From: Oribacterium sp.
GTDB lineage: Bacteria; Bacillota_A; Clostridia; Lachnospirales; Lachnospiraceae
DNA: 64,000 bases
NCBI GenBank assembly: GCA_004554245.1
Contig: SFND01000005.1
Span: 62,001 to 126,000, forward strand
Direction of reading: 5' to 3'
The position numbers and the translations under genes were made by a program. The notes beneath the pieces are model-generated. The model was not told the origin of the DNA. It was given only the letters and a program-made list of their open reading frames with translations, and did no database searches. Every line of letters starts with the position of its first letter. The stretch's first letter is position 1. This document shows positions 8,522 through 17,792 of the stretch, in pieces.

Positions 8522-11500
8522 ATGAATACTTATCAAAATCAGAACACCTTTACTGTGCCAGAGCAGTACAGGGGACACAACACACTCTGGCGTCCCCAGT
8601 CCCTCGAGGACATGAATGAGCTCACCCAGGATGCCTGCGGTATCGGCAGCGTCGTGAACATCGACGGCCACCAGGATACGCGCGTCCTGGACGATGCACT
8701 GCATATCGTAGAAAAGCTCGAGCACCGCGCCGGTAAGGACGCGAGCGGTAAGGTCGGCGACGGCGTCGGCATCCTCCTGCAGATCAGCCACAGCTTCTTT
8801 AAGAAGACGGCACTCGCGCAGGGCATCCAGCTGCGTGACGAGCGCGACTACGGTGTCGGCATGTTTTTCTTCCCGGAGGATCAGCTGAAGCGGACCTTCG
8901 CGAAGCGCATGTTCGAGGTCATCACCGAGAAGAACGGACTCCGTTTCCTCGGCTGGCGTGAGGTACCGGTGCATCCGGAGATCCTCGGCCAGGTGGCGGT
9001 CGACTGCATGCCGCATATCCTGCAGTGCTTCATCGAGCGTCCGGAGGACGCGGAGAGAGGCATCGATTTTGATCGGCGTTTATATGTACTTCGCCGTGAG
9101 TTCGAGCAGTCCTCAGAGGATACCTATATCTGTTCTCTGAGCTCCCGAACCATCGTATATAAGGGCATGTTCCTGGTAAAGCAGCTCCGTGCCTTCTATG
9201 ATGACCTGCGTGATCCGGATTACCGGACCGCCATCGCCATCGTGCACTCCCGTTTCTCGACGAACACCACGCCGAGCTGGGATCGTGCGCATCCGTACCG
9301 CATGATCGCCCATAACGGTGAGATCAATACCATCCGTGGAAACATTGACCGAATGCTGGCCCGTGAGGAGACCATGTCGAGCCCGCTGCTCGAGAAGGAC
9401 GTGGAGAAGATCTTCCCGGTCGTGGAGCGCAGCGGATCGGATTCCGCGATGCTTGACAATACCCTCGAGTTCCTCTACATGAACGGCATCGACCTGCCGC
9501 TCGCGATGATGATGACCATCCCGGAGCCATGGAAGCACAACCGCTTTATGAACCAGAACAAGAAGGATTTCTATCATTATTACGCAACCATGATGGAGCC
9601 GTGGGATGGTCCGGCGGCGATCCTCTTCTCTGATGGTGATGTGGTCGGCGCGACCCTCGATCGTAACGGCCTCCGTCCGTCCAGATACTACATCACCGAC
9701 GACAACCGACTGATCCTGTCCTCCGAGGTCGGCGTCCTCGACATCGACCCGAAGCACATCGTGCAGAAGTCCCGTCTTCAGCCGGGCCGTATGCTGCTCG
9801 TCGACACGAAGGCACAGCGCATCATCGCGGACGAGGAGTGCAAGGAGGCCTATGCGGCACGTGAGCCGTACGGTGAGTGGCTCGACCGGAACCTCCTCCA
9901 CATCGAGGATCTGAAGATCCCGAACCGGAAGATCCCGACGCACACGCAGGAGATGCGTGACCGTCTCTATAAGGTCTTCGGCTACAGCTACGAGGACGTG
10001 AAGTCCGTGATCCTCCCGATGGCACAGAACGGCATCGAGCAGACCGCGTCGATGGGCCATGATGTTCCGCTCGCGGTGCTCAGCAAGCAGCATCAGCTCC
10101 TGTTCAACTACTTCAAGCAGCTCTTCGCCCAGGTTACCAACCCGCCGATCGACTCCCTCCGCGAGAAGATCGTCACGGATACGACCGTGTACATCGGCTC
10201 CGATGGTAATCTGCTGCAGGACCAGGCGGACAACTGCCGCGTGCTCGAGGTGGAGAACCCGATCCTCACGGGCGTCGAGCTTATGAAGATCAAGGACCTC
10301 GACCAGCCGGGCTTCCGTACCGAGGTGATCTCACTTCTCTACTACAAGAACACCTCGCTCGAGAAGGCCCTGGAGCAGCTCAATATCTCTGTGGATCGTG
10401 CATACCAGCGCGGCTACAACATCATCATCCTGAGCGATCGTGGGGTCGATGAGAACCATGTGCCGATTCCGTCCCTGCTGGCGGTGAGCTCCGTCGAGCA
10501 GCACCTCGTCCAGACGAAGAAGCGGACCGCCGTGTCCCTGATCCTCGAGTCGGGCGAGCCGCGCGATGTCCATCAGTTTGCGACCATCCTCGGCTTCGGT
10601 GCGCGTGCCATCAACCCGTACCTCGCCCATGAATGCATCGCCGAGATGATCGACATCGGCATCCTCGATAAGGATTACCATACCGCGATCGAGGACTATA
10701 ACAAGGCCGTGCTGAACGGCATCGTAAAGATCGCCGCGAAGATGGGTATTTCGACGATCCAGTCCTACCAGTCCGCGAAGATCTTCGAGGCCATCGGCTT
10801 AAGTAAAGAGCTGGTGGAGAAGTACTTCACCGGTACCGTGTCGAGGGTCGGCGGCATTGGCATAAAGGACATCGCCGAGGGCGTCACCTCCAGGCATGAC
10901 CACGCGTTCGATCCGATGGGGCTTAGCCTCGATACCGCGCTCGATTCCGTCGGCTTCCACCAGCTGCGCTCGGGTCGGGGCGCCGAGGATCACCTCTACG
11001 ACCCGCAGACCATCATCACGCTTCAGCGTTCGGTTCGGAGCGAGGAAGGCGACTATAAGCTGTTTAAGGAGTACACCGCGCGGATCGACGACGAGCGCCG
11101 TCCGCATACGCTGCGCGGCCTCATGAAGTTCGCCGCGAAGAACGAGCCGGTGCCGATCGAGGAGGTCGAGCCGGTATCCTCCATCGTGAAGCGCTTCAAG
11201 ACCGGTGCGATGTCCTACGGCTCGATTTCGCAGGAGGCGCACGAGGCGATGGCCATCGCGATGAACCGTCTCGGCGGCAAGTCGAATACCGGTGAGGGTG
11301 GTGAGCATCCGGACCGTTTCGGTACCGAGCGGAATTCTGCTATCAAGCAGGTTGCGTCCGGTCGTTTCGGTGTAACCAGTGCCTACCTCAACTCCGCCGT
11401 CGAGATCCAGATCAAGATGGCGCAGGGCGCGAAGCCGGGTGAGGGCGGCCACCTGCCGGGTAAGAAGGTCTATCCGTGGATTGCCAAGACCCGTTTCTCG

Positions 11501-13141
11501 ACCCCGGGTGTGTCTCTCATTTCCCCGCCACCTCACCACGATATCTACAGCATCGAGGATCTGGCACAGCTGATCTATGACCTGAAGAACGCGAACCGCC
11601 GTGCCGCGATCGCCGTCAAGCTCGTTTCGGAGAACGGCGTCGGCACCATCGCGAGTGGTGTTGCGAAGGCCGGCGCACAGGTCATCCTCGTGTCCGGCTA
11701 CGATGGAGGTACCGGTGCAGCACCGATGACCTCGATCCACCATGCGGGTCTCCCGTGGGAGCTCGGTATCACGGAGGCGCACCATGCGCTGATCGAGAAC
11801 GGGCTTCGTAACCGTGTCAAGCTCGAGACCGATGGTAAGCTGATGACCGGTCGCGACGTCGTCATCGCCGCACTGCTCGGTGCGGAGGAGTATGGCTTCG
11901 CGACAACCGCGCTCGTCTGCCTCGGCTGCATGATGATGCGTGTCTGCAACAAGGATACCTGCCCGTTCGGTGTCGCTACCCAGAACGACGTTCTCCGCAA
12001 GCGCTTCACGGGCAAGCCGGAGTACGTCATGAACTTCATGCGCTTCATCGCACAGGAGATGCGCGAGTACATGGCGGAGCTCGGCTTCCGTACCGTGGAC
12101 GAGATGATCGGTCGTACCGACTGTCTCACGGTCAATGCTTCGGTCGCGCATGCCACCTCGCGCTCGGCAGAGGTGGATCTCTCGCAGGTCCTGGATCCGC
12201 GCTATGCATCCCTTCCGGAGGAGGAGCGTCACTTTGACCCGAAGCGGGTCTATGATTTCCATCTCGAGAAGACCCTCGACGAGTCGGTGCTTCTCCGGAA
12301 GTTTGCCCCGGCCATCGCAAGCGGTCAGCACCACGAGGAGAAGGTCGAGGTTTCGAGCACGAACCGTACCTTCGGTACCATCCTCGGCTCCGAGATCACC
12401 GATCACTACGGCATGACGCCGGAGGGCGATACCCTGCCGGATGATACCTTCGTGGTCGAGGCATACGGTGGCGGCGGTCAGTCCTTCGGTGCGTTTATCC
12501 CGAAGGGCCTCACGATCCGTCTCCATGGTGATGCCAATGATGGCTTCGGTAAGGGCCTGAGCGGCGGTAAGCTCGTCGTGGCGCCACCGGAGGGAAGTCC
12601 GTTCCGCGCCAGTGAGAATATCATCGTCGGCAACGTCGCCCTCTATGGTGCGACGGCCGGCAAGTGCTATGTGAATGGTGTCGCCGGTGAGCGCTTCTGC
12701 GTTCGTAATTCCGGTGCGACGGCGGTTGTCGAGGGCTGTGGCGATCATGGTCTCGAGTACATGACCGGTGGACGTGCCGTCATCCTCGGACCGACCGGTA
12801 AGAACTTCGCCGCCGGTATGTCCGGTGGTATCGCCTACGTCCTCGATATGGATCACTCGCTCTATCTCAAGCTCAACAAGGACATGGTTTCCCTGCTGGA
12901 GGTTACCGAGAAGTATGACATCAAGGAGCTGAAGGACATCCTCACGGATTATGTGAAGGAGACGAAGTCGGAGCTCGGCACAGAGATCCTCCAGAACTTC
13001 GACATGTTCCTCCCGAGCTTCAAGAAAATCGTGCCGAACGACTACCAGAAGGTACTGATCGCGGTCAGCCACTTCGAAGAGCAGGGCATCTCCCATGAAA
13101 ATGCGGAGCTGGAAGCTTTTAAGTCTTTATTCGCAGTGTAG
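8522..13141 (+). CDS. gltB: Glutamate synthase, large subunit
   Basis: The 1539-residue GOGAT large subunit transfers the amide of glutamine to 2-oxoglutarate, giving two glutamates. The segment DACGIG puts the glutaminase Cys at residue 39, after a ~38-residue leader that is probably cleaved. Then come the class II amidotransferase domain (with IAHNGEINT near 260), the central domain, the FMN/synthase domain (GAMSYGSIS near 900, GEGGHLPGKK near 980), the 3Fe-4S cysteine cluster CLGCMMMRVCNKDTC near 1135, and the beta-helix GXGXG domain near 1320-1470 (GGGGQSFGAF and later repeats). GTGGAG precedes the ATG. gltD follows after a repeat element. Length is normal for the family. Confidence 0.97.
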   Translation: MNTYQNQNTFTVPEQYRGHNTLWRPQSLEDMNELTQDACGIGSVVNIDGHQDTRVLDDALHIVEKLEHRAGKDASGKVGDGVGILLQISHSFFKKTALAQGIQLRDERDYGVGMFFFPEDQLKRTFAKRMFEVITEKNGLRFLGWREVPVHPEILGQVAVDCMPHILQCFIERPEDAERGIDFDRRLYVLRREFEQSSEDTYICSLSSRTIVYKGMFLVKQLRAFYDDLRDPDYRTAIAIVHSRFSTNTTPSWDRAHPYRMIAHNGEINTIRGNIDRMLAREETMSSPLLEKDVEKIFPVVERSGSDSAMLDNTLEFLYMNGIDLPLAMMMTIPEPWKHNRFMNQNKKDFYHYYATMMEPWDGPAAILFSDGDVVGATLDRNGLRPSRYYITDDNRLILSSEVGVLDIDPKHIVQKSRLQPGRMLLVDTKAQRIIADEECKEAYAAREPYGEWLDRNLLHIEDLKIPNRKIPTHTQEMRDRLYKVFGYSYEDVKSVILPMAQNGIEQTASMGHDVPLAVLSKQHQLLFNYFKQLFAQVTNPPIDSLREKIVTDTTVYIGSDGNLLQDQADNCRVLEVENPILTGVELMKIKDLDQPGFRTEVISLLYYKNTSLEKALEQLNISVDRAYQRGYNIIILSDRGVDENHVPIPSLLAVSSVEQHLVQTKKRTAVSLILESGEPRDVHQFATILGFGARAINPYLAHECIAEMIDIGILDKDYHTAIEDYNKAVLNGIVKIAAKMGISTIQSYQSAKIFEAIGLSKELVEKYFTGTVSRVGGIGIKDIAEGVTSRHDHAFDPMGLSLDTALDSVGFHQLRSGRGAEDHLYDPQTIITLQRSVRSEEGDYKLFKEYTARIDDERRPHTLRGLMKFAAKNEPVPIEEVEPVSSIVKRFKTGAMSYGSISQEAHEAMAIAMNRLGGKSNTGEGGEHPDRFGTERNSAIKQVASGRFGVTSAYLNSAVEIQIKMAQGAKPGEGGHLPGKKVYPWIAKTRFSTPGVSLISPPPHHDIYSIEDLAQLIYDLKNANRRAAIAVKLVSENGVGTIASGVAKAGAQVILVSGYDGGTGAAPMTSIHHAGLPWELGITEAHHALIENGLRNRVKLETDGKLMTGRDVVIAALLGAEEYGFATTALVCLGCMMMRVCNKDTCPFGVATQNDVLRKRFTGKPEYVMNFMRFIAQEMREYMAELGFRTVDEMIGRTDCLTVNASVAHATSRSAEVDLSQVLDPRYASLPEEERHFDPKRVYDFHLEKTLDESVLLRKFAPAIASGQHHEEKVEVSSTNRTFGTILGSEITDHYGMTPEGDTLPDDTFVVEAYGGGGQSFGAFIPKGLTIRLHGDANDGFGKGLSGGKLVVAPPEGSPFRASENIIVGNVALYGATAGKCYVNGVAGERFCVRNSGATAVVEGCGDHGLEYMTGGRAVILGPTGKNFAAGMSGGIAYVLDMDHSLYLKLNKDMVSLLEVTEKYDIKELKDILTDYVKETKSELGTEILQNFDMFLPSFKKIVPNDYQKVLIAVSHFEEQGISHENAELEAFKSLFAV

Positions 13142-13240
13142 GAGTTTGCATCAGGCAAACTCCGGAACAAGATCCAGCAGAGCTATGCTCTGCTCCCGAA
13201 GGGCTAAAGTCGGGCCTCGATAGCCCGACTTTAGGGCCAG
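13141..13240. repeat. Three-hairpin intergenic element, copy 1
   Basis: Starts in the stop codon of gltB. The order is GGAGTTTGC-ATCA-GCAAACTCC-type stem, the linker GGAACAAGATCC, AGCAGAGC-TAT-GCTCTGCT, CCCGAAGGG, and CTAAAGTCGGGC/GCCCGACTTTAG (13204-13234). Copies at 29691-29887 keep the stems while changing bases, which suggests a selected fold. It sits between gltB and gltD, so it may be co-transcribed and act as an mRNA structure or partial terminator. Confidence 0.8.
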
Positions 13241-13278
13241 TCCCGGGTTTGTAAAATATAGAGATAGAGGGAGTATTC

Positions 13279-14853
13279 ATGGGTAAGGTTACAGGATTTC
13301 TCGATTATGCGAGAGAAGAGAATAAAGACGTTCCGGTAGAGGAGCGTATCAAAAATTTTAAAGAATTTCACATCCCCCTCACGGAGGAGGAGCGTCGGAA
13401 GCAGGGCGCGCGCTGCATGAACTGCGGTGTCCCGTTCTGCCAGTCCGGCATGAAGCTGGCGGGCATGTTCACGGGCTGTCCGCTCCACAATCTCTGCCCG
13501 GAGTGGAACGACGAGGTCTACAACGGCCACGTCGCCCATGCGCTTAGCCGTCTGCTGAAGACGAACAACTTCCCGGAGTTCACGGGACGTGTCTGCCCGG
13601 CGCTCTGCGAGAAGGCCTGTGTCGAGGGGCTCGATGACGCGCCGGTGACGACGCACGACAACGAGCTCTACATCATCGAGAAGGCCTTCCAGGAGGGCTA
13701 TATGCAGCCGCGGATCCCGGAGGTCCGCTCTGGGAAGCGTGTCGCCGTCGTCGGTGCCGGTCCGGCCGGCCTCGCAGTGGCGGATCAGCTGAACCACCGT
13801 GGACACAGCGTCACCGTCTTTGAGCGCTCGGATGAAATCGGCGGGCTCCTCATGTACGGCATCCCGAACATGAAGCTCGACAAGTCCGTCATCCGTCGTC
13901 GCCGCGCCCTCATGGAAGCGGAAGGCGTCGTCTTCCGTACCGGTGTGGACGTAGGCCGCGAGACATTGACCGCGGCAGCGATCCTCCGGGACTACGACGC
14001 GGTCGTCCTGGCCTGTGGCGCGAAGCAGGCGCGCGGACTGAACGTGCCGTCCATCGAGCAGGCGCACGGTATCCACTACGCGGTCGACTACCTGACGAGT
14101 CAGACGAAGGCCCTCCACGAGCAGGGCGAGCATGCCTTCGGCATCATCAACGCGAAGGGGAAGCACGTCGTCATCGTCGGTGGCGGTGACACCGGAAACG
14201 ACTGCTGCGGTACCGCGATCCGCCAGGGTGCGAAGTCGGTGACCCAGATCGAGATGATGCCGGAGCCACCGGTCGAGCGTGCAGCCTCGAATCCGTGGCC
14301 GGAGTGGCCGAAGGTCCTAAAGGTCGATTATGGCCAGCAGGAGGCCATTCGCGTCTTCGGGCATGATCCGCGCGTCTACGAGACGACGGTTAAGGCCATC
14401 GAGACGAAGAAGGACGGTAGCATCAAGGCCGTCATCACGTCAAAGGTAAAGTTCGAGAACCGTCAGATGGTGCTCGTCGAGGGCACGGAGCAGAAGCTTC
14501 CGTGTGACCTCCTCATCATCGCCGCCGGTTTCACCGGCTGTGAAAGCTACGTCGCCGACGCCTTCGGTGTCGCACTCACCGAGCGTCACGTCGTAAAGAC
14601 AGAGGCAGAGCACTACCACACGGAAAGCACAGTGAAGCCGACGGCTGCTGCACAAACGGCGGCAGCGGCCATCGGAAGTAAGGTCGGAGAGAAGAGCGAC
14701 GCAGCATCGACGACCGTTGCAAATGCCGCGAAGATCTTCACCGCGGGCGACATGCACCGTGGGCAGTCCCTCGTCGTCTGGGCCATCGCCGAAGGCCGCG
14801 CCTGCGCAAGCGAGGTCGACGCCTATCTGATGGGCTACAGCTGCCTCGCGTAG
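13279..14853 (+). CDS. gltD: Glutamate synthase, small subunit
   Basis: The 524-residue NAD(P)H-oxidising GOGAT beta subunit feeds electrons to GltB. The N-terminal region binds two 4Fe-4S clusters (CMNCGVPFC at ~46-54, GCPLHNLCPE soon after). Then come the FAD motif VAVVGAGPAGLA near 155 and the NAD(P)H motif VVIVGGGDTGND near 297. The C-terminus has the usual FTAGDMHRGQSLVVWAI segment. Odd is a ~45-residue hydrophilic Ala/Thr/Lys-rich insert (about residues 440-488) just before that segment; family members are ~480-490 residues, and the insert explains the extra length. GAGGGAG precedes the ATG. A perfect hairpin follows at 14925. Confidence 0.96.
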   Translation: MGKVTGFLDYAREENKDVPVEERIKNFKEFHIPLTEEERRKQGARCMNCGVPFCQSGMKLAGMFTGCPLHNLCPEWNDEVYNGHVAHALSRLLKTNNFPEFTGRVCPALCEKACVEGLDDAPVTTHDNELYIIEKAFQEGYMQPRIPEVRSGKRVAVVGAGPAGLAVADQLNHRGHSVTVFERSDEIGGLLMYGIPNMKLDKSVIRRRRALMEAEGVVFRTGVDVGRETLTAAAILRDYDAVVLACGAKQARGLNVPSIEQAHGIHYAVDYLTSQTKALHEQGEHAFGIINAKGKHVVIVGGGDTGNDCCGTAIRQGAKSVTQIEMMPEPPVERAASNPWPEWPKVLKVDYGQQEAIRVFGHDPRVYETTVKAIETKKDGSIKAVITSKVKFENRQMVLVEGTEQKLPCDLLIIAAGFTGCESYVADAFGVALTERHVVKTEAEHYHTESTVKPTAAAQTAAAAIGSKVGEKSDAASTTVANAAKIFTAGDMHRGQSLVVWAIAEGRACASEVDAYLMGYSCLA

Positions 14854-14924
14854 GCAGCCGGAGCAGAGCGCCCGGGTTCATAATGGGGACCGAGTACTGG
14901 CGTTTGAAATAATCGGTAACAGTT

Positions 14925-14952
14925 CAGCCGGAGTGATGGTTCACTCCGGCTG
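14925..14952 (+). terminator. gltD terminator hairpin
   Basis: CAGCCGGAGTGA and TCACTCCGGCTG form a perfect 12-bp stem with loop TGGT, followed by ATGTTTTA. It lies 71 bp after the gltD stop. Confidence 0.75.
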
Positions 14953-15077
14953 ATGTTTTAGAAAGCCATATTTGTTGCTGCTGCGCGAGCATACGGCTTG
15001 ATTTCCAGCAAATTATCGCGCGCGGCCCGGAAATATTCAGGTCCGAATCGGTCGAAATAGAAAAAATCGATGGCCAC

Positions 15078-15477
15078 TATCCAATAACAGAAGAATTTCA
15101 AAATCGTGGATATTTTCAATAGATTTTATCGTTTTTGTGCGAGAGACGAAATTATCCATGATTTTTAAAATCGGCATTTAATGGATAGTATTCTGGGAAA
15201 TTCGATATACGCATATAAGCGTACTATCTAATCATCTTCATTTTCAGAAATAGTAGATATGGATTTTGAACCGTATAAAAGAATTTCCTTTGGCACATAT
15301 CCAATAATCCTTCTTTTTCAAATTGCTGGATACTTGAGGGCGGAGTCCTCTTAGGAAAAAAGGATTTACATATCCACTATTTTCAAAAGCAACTATGATT
15401 GGATAGTTTGCAGTCATCCGCGACTATTTCGAGCAAAAAACATATCCAGTAATTTCGAAATCACGCAAAATTAGATA
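15078..15477. repeat. Six-unit periodic array of facing TATCYA hexamers
   Basis: TATCCA or TATCTA starts at 15078, 15153, 15225, 15298, 15371 and 15443. The reverse word (TGGATA or TAGATA) starts exactly 29 bp after each: 15107, 15182, 15254, 15327, 15400 and 15472. The period is 72-75 bp. Sequence between the hexamers differs from unit to unit, so this is not a CRISPR array. The region is AT-rich, non-coding and between convergent genes, with no usable ORF; the rest of 14854-15658 holds only the gltD hairpin and a 28-bp direct repeat. Function unknown. Confidence 0.85.
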
Positions 15478-15485
15478 AGAGCAGA

Positions 15486-15574
15486 GTAAAGTCCAACCAG
15501 GCGAAGATCTTTAGGAGCCGAGGGAACACTGCGGAACCGGAATACCGTAAAGTTCAACCAGGCGAAGATCTTTA
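15486..15574. repeat. 28-bp direct repeat pair
   Basis: The words GTAAAGTYCAACCAGGCGAA and then GATCTTTA occur at 15486-15513 and 15547-15574 with one mismatch, 61 bp apart. GAGCCGA follows both within a few bases. They lie at the edge of the hexamer array, downstream of the MATE gene on the other strand. Confidence 0.75.
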
Positions 15575-15658
15575 TCGAGCCGACTGAATACGCAAAGGCT
15601 AATATAAAAATTGTGTCTATAGCTCAGATTTCGTAATCACGATTCCAGAAATATCTGT

Positions 15659-17107
15659 TTACACGCGGCCTTTCCTGCGGAGCGCGAGATAGAAGGCGAT
15701 GCAGATGAGGGCGCTGAGAAGGGAGCCGGCAGGGGCGGCGAGGCCCATCGCGTAGAGGGTGTCCGGGAACAGCTTCGTGGCGAGCCATGCGCCCGGGATG
15801 CGGACGAGGATCACCGAGCAGAGGTTATGGATGAAGCTTAGGATCGACAGGCCGGAGGCACTGAAGAAGCCGGAGAATGGGAAGTGAATGCCGGCGACCA
15901 CGCAGTCGAGCACGTAGGTGCACATATACTGCACCGCGAGTGCCTGCACGACCGGATCCTTCGTGAACAGCGTGAAGAACGGCACGGAGATGAACTGGAA
16001 CAGGATCGCGAAGAGGAGCCCGATGCCACTGGCGAGGCCGACGCCGTACCGGAGTGTCTGGCGCGCCCTCGCTGGATCGCCGGCACCGATCGACTGCGCC
16101 GCGATCGTCGACACGGTCGACAGCATGCTGGACGGCACCAGGAAGAGGAAGCTGATAGTTTTCTCGACGATCCCAACTGCCGCCGAGATGTCGACACCAC
16201 GCCGGTTCGCGATCACGGTGATGATCAGAAACGAAATCTGGATGAAGCCGTCCTGGCAGGCGATCGGGAGGCCAATGCTGAGAATCTGGTGCAGCATCGC
16301 CGGGTCCCACCAGGCGCTGCGATCCGCGCAGGCGTGTTCGTTTGAAGACGTCGCTGCGCCTTCGGATGCATGGATCTGCGTTTCCACCCTGTTTTCTATG
16401 GCTGCTTCCACAGAAGTATTCCGGACGTCGGCGGTACCATGCTGCCGGCTGCCCGCGGTTGTCTTCCGGATGCCGACGAGCGCAAACGCCACCGACGCGG
16501 CCTGCGCCACGACCGTCGCGAGCGCTGCACCCGCTGCGCCCAGCTGCATTGGCCCCATGAAGAGGAGGTCGAGCAGGATGTTGAGGGCACAGGCCACGGC
16601 GATGAAGAGCATCGGACTGCGGCTGTCACCCATGCCGCGGAAAATCGAGCTCAGGATGTTGTACGCGACGATGAAGGGGATGCCGGCGAAGCAGATGCGG
16701 AGGTACGCGAGGGCCCCCGGGACGGCCTCGGGCGGTGTCGACAGCAGCTGGACGATCGGCTGCGTAAGTCCGAGCAGGGCACAGGTGGCCAGCACGGCGA
16801 TCATCGCGAAGAGGGTGATCGTGTTCCCGATGGCGCGTCGGATGCCGTCCTCGTCCTCTGCACCGACGAAACGCCCGATCATGACGGTGGTGCCCATGGC
16901 GAGGCCGACGATCATGACGGTCACCATGTGCATGACCTGCGAACCGATCGAAACCGCCGAGATGACATCAGCGCCATTGAAGCGGCCCGCGATGAGCAGA
17001 TCCGCGAGCCCGTAGAGCGTCTGCAGGAAGTAGCTGAGAAGGTATGGGAGTGAAAACAGAAGCATATTATGGAAGAGATCGCCCTTCGCGAGATTATGTT
17101 GAGCCAT
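15659..17107 (-). CDS. MATE family multidrug or toxin efflux transporter
   Basis: A 482-residue integral membrane protein with two similar halves of about six membrane segments each, typical of MATE cation/drug antiporters (NorM/DinF/MepA-like). Diagnostic are the opening MLLFSLPYLLSYFLQTLYGLADLLIAG, in which a transporter helix follows a short amphipathic start (quoted in part: LPYLLSYFLQTLYGLADLL), and GLAMGTTVMIGRFVGA in the second helix. A hydrophilic ~55-residue stretch (about 215-265), rich in His, Ala, Thr and Glu, separates the halves and is longer than usual. GAGGA precedes the ATG on the minus strand. No regulator is adjacent. The substrate cannot be read from sequence. Confidence 0.9.
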   Translation of the reverse strand: MAQHNLAKGDLFHNMLLFSLPYLLSYFLQTLYGLADLLIAGRFNGADVISAVSIGSQVMHMVTVMIVGLAMGTTVMIGRFVGAEDEDGIRRAIGNTITLFAMIAVLATCALLGLTQPIVQLLSTPPEAVPGALAYLRICFAGIPFIVAYNILSSIFRGMGDSRSPMLFIAVACALNILLDLLFMGPMQLGAAGAALATVVAQAASVAFALVGIRKTTAGSRQHGTADVRNTSVEAAIENRVETQIHASEGAATSSNEHACADRSAWWDPAMLHQILSIGLPIACQDGFIQISFLIITVIANRRGVDISAAVGIVEKTISFLFLVPSSMLSTVSTIAAQSIGAGDPARARQTLRYGVGLASGIGLLFAILFQFISVPFFTLFTKDPVVQALAVQYMCTYVLDCVVAGIHFPFSGFFSASGLSILSFIHNLCSVILVRIPGAWLATKLFPDTLYAMGLAAPAGSLLSALICIAFYLALRRKGRV

Positions 17108-17231
17108 GGTAAGTCCTCGATATAGGTAGTGTATGAATGCCTGCGTTTAATTCATTATTGTAGCGAATCGCAGAGGATTTGGAAACTAGTACACGTTTAT
17201 GGCTGATATAAGCTGGAAAATTTCATTAGAA

Positions 17232-17475
17232 TTCAGGCGGTGGGTCCCCGGAGGGGCGGCAACGGAGGCCATACATAGAGACCGTGTGAAATCAAGCCGG
17301 GTCCCCTTAGCGGCACTTGGTACTTTTTCCTTAGCACCCTCTGCAACGCTGAGTTTTCATAAAGAAAACTCAGTGATTGCAGAGGGCCTAGTGCCGCTTA
17401 GGGTCCCCGGCTTAGATTGAACCGGTCTCGGAGTACTGTGCCTCCGTTGCCGCCCCTCCGGGTCCCCTGCCTGAA
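17232..17475. repeat. 244-bp cruciform-like inverted repeat
   Basis: Nested complementary arms: TTCAGGC/GCCTGAA (17232-17238, 17469-17475); a perfect 23-bp pair (17247-17269 with 17440-17462); AAGCCGGG...AGCGGCACT against AGTGCCGCT...CCCGGCTT; CCCTCTGCAA...CTGAGTTTTC against GAAAACTCAG...TTGCAGAGGG at the tip. The word GGGTCCCC appears four times, always in the same orientation, even in the right arm. It lies between the divergent MATE gene and groES. No significant ORF; looks like a mobile or structural DNA element. Confidence 0.8.
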
Positions 17476-17535
17476 CTGTTACAAATTTCCGGGCCGCGCG
17501 CGTGTTTGTGAAGGAAATGTGAAATCTACAAATTG

Positions 17536-17578
17536 TTAGCACTCACCTCTTGACGTTGCTAACAGACCGTTCTATAAT
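17536..17578 (+). promoter_or_regulatory. groES-groEL promoter with CIRCE-like operator
   Basis: TTAGCACTC (17536-17544), nine bases, then CGTTGCTAA (17554-17562) matches the CIRCE pattern TTAGCACTC-N9-GAGTGCTAA, with the first three bases of the right arm changed. It overlaps the promoter TTGACG (17550-17555), 17 bp, TATAAT (17573-17578). HrcA repression is therefore likely. A ~205-base untranslated leader follows before groES. Confidence 0.8.
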
Positions 17579-17792
17579 ACGTTTTGTTGTTAGAAAAGAA
17601 GGTTGGACGCAGAGCGATCGGATGATCGATGGCTGGAAGATCGGGAGATCAGGCGCTTGTGCTGGGAAAACAGCATGATTGCAGGATGAAGTGATCGGTC
17701 GACAGCGCATGCGTGCCGGGCTTCATATAAACAGCATCGCCGGGAGGCGAAAAGCCGAAGGGTTGAAAGCAGATATTAAGGAGGTCAATCAA

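Noticed and set aside
15078..15477. CRISPR array
   Set aside because: Only hexamers are kept; the 23 bases between them differ in every unit and no cas gene is present.
15078..15477. Replication origin with DnaA boxes
   Set aside because: The hexamer resembles the DnaA-box core, but the flanking TT..CA positions are not conserved and neither dnaA nor dnaN is near.
17199..17420. 73-residue ORF
   Set aside because: Lies entirely in the left part of the cruciform repeat, with no ribosome site and no recognisable protein pattern.
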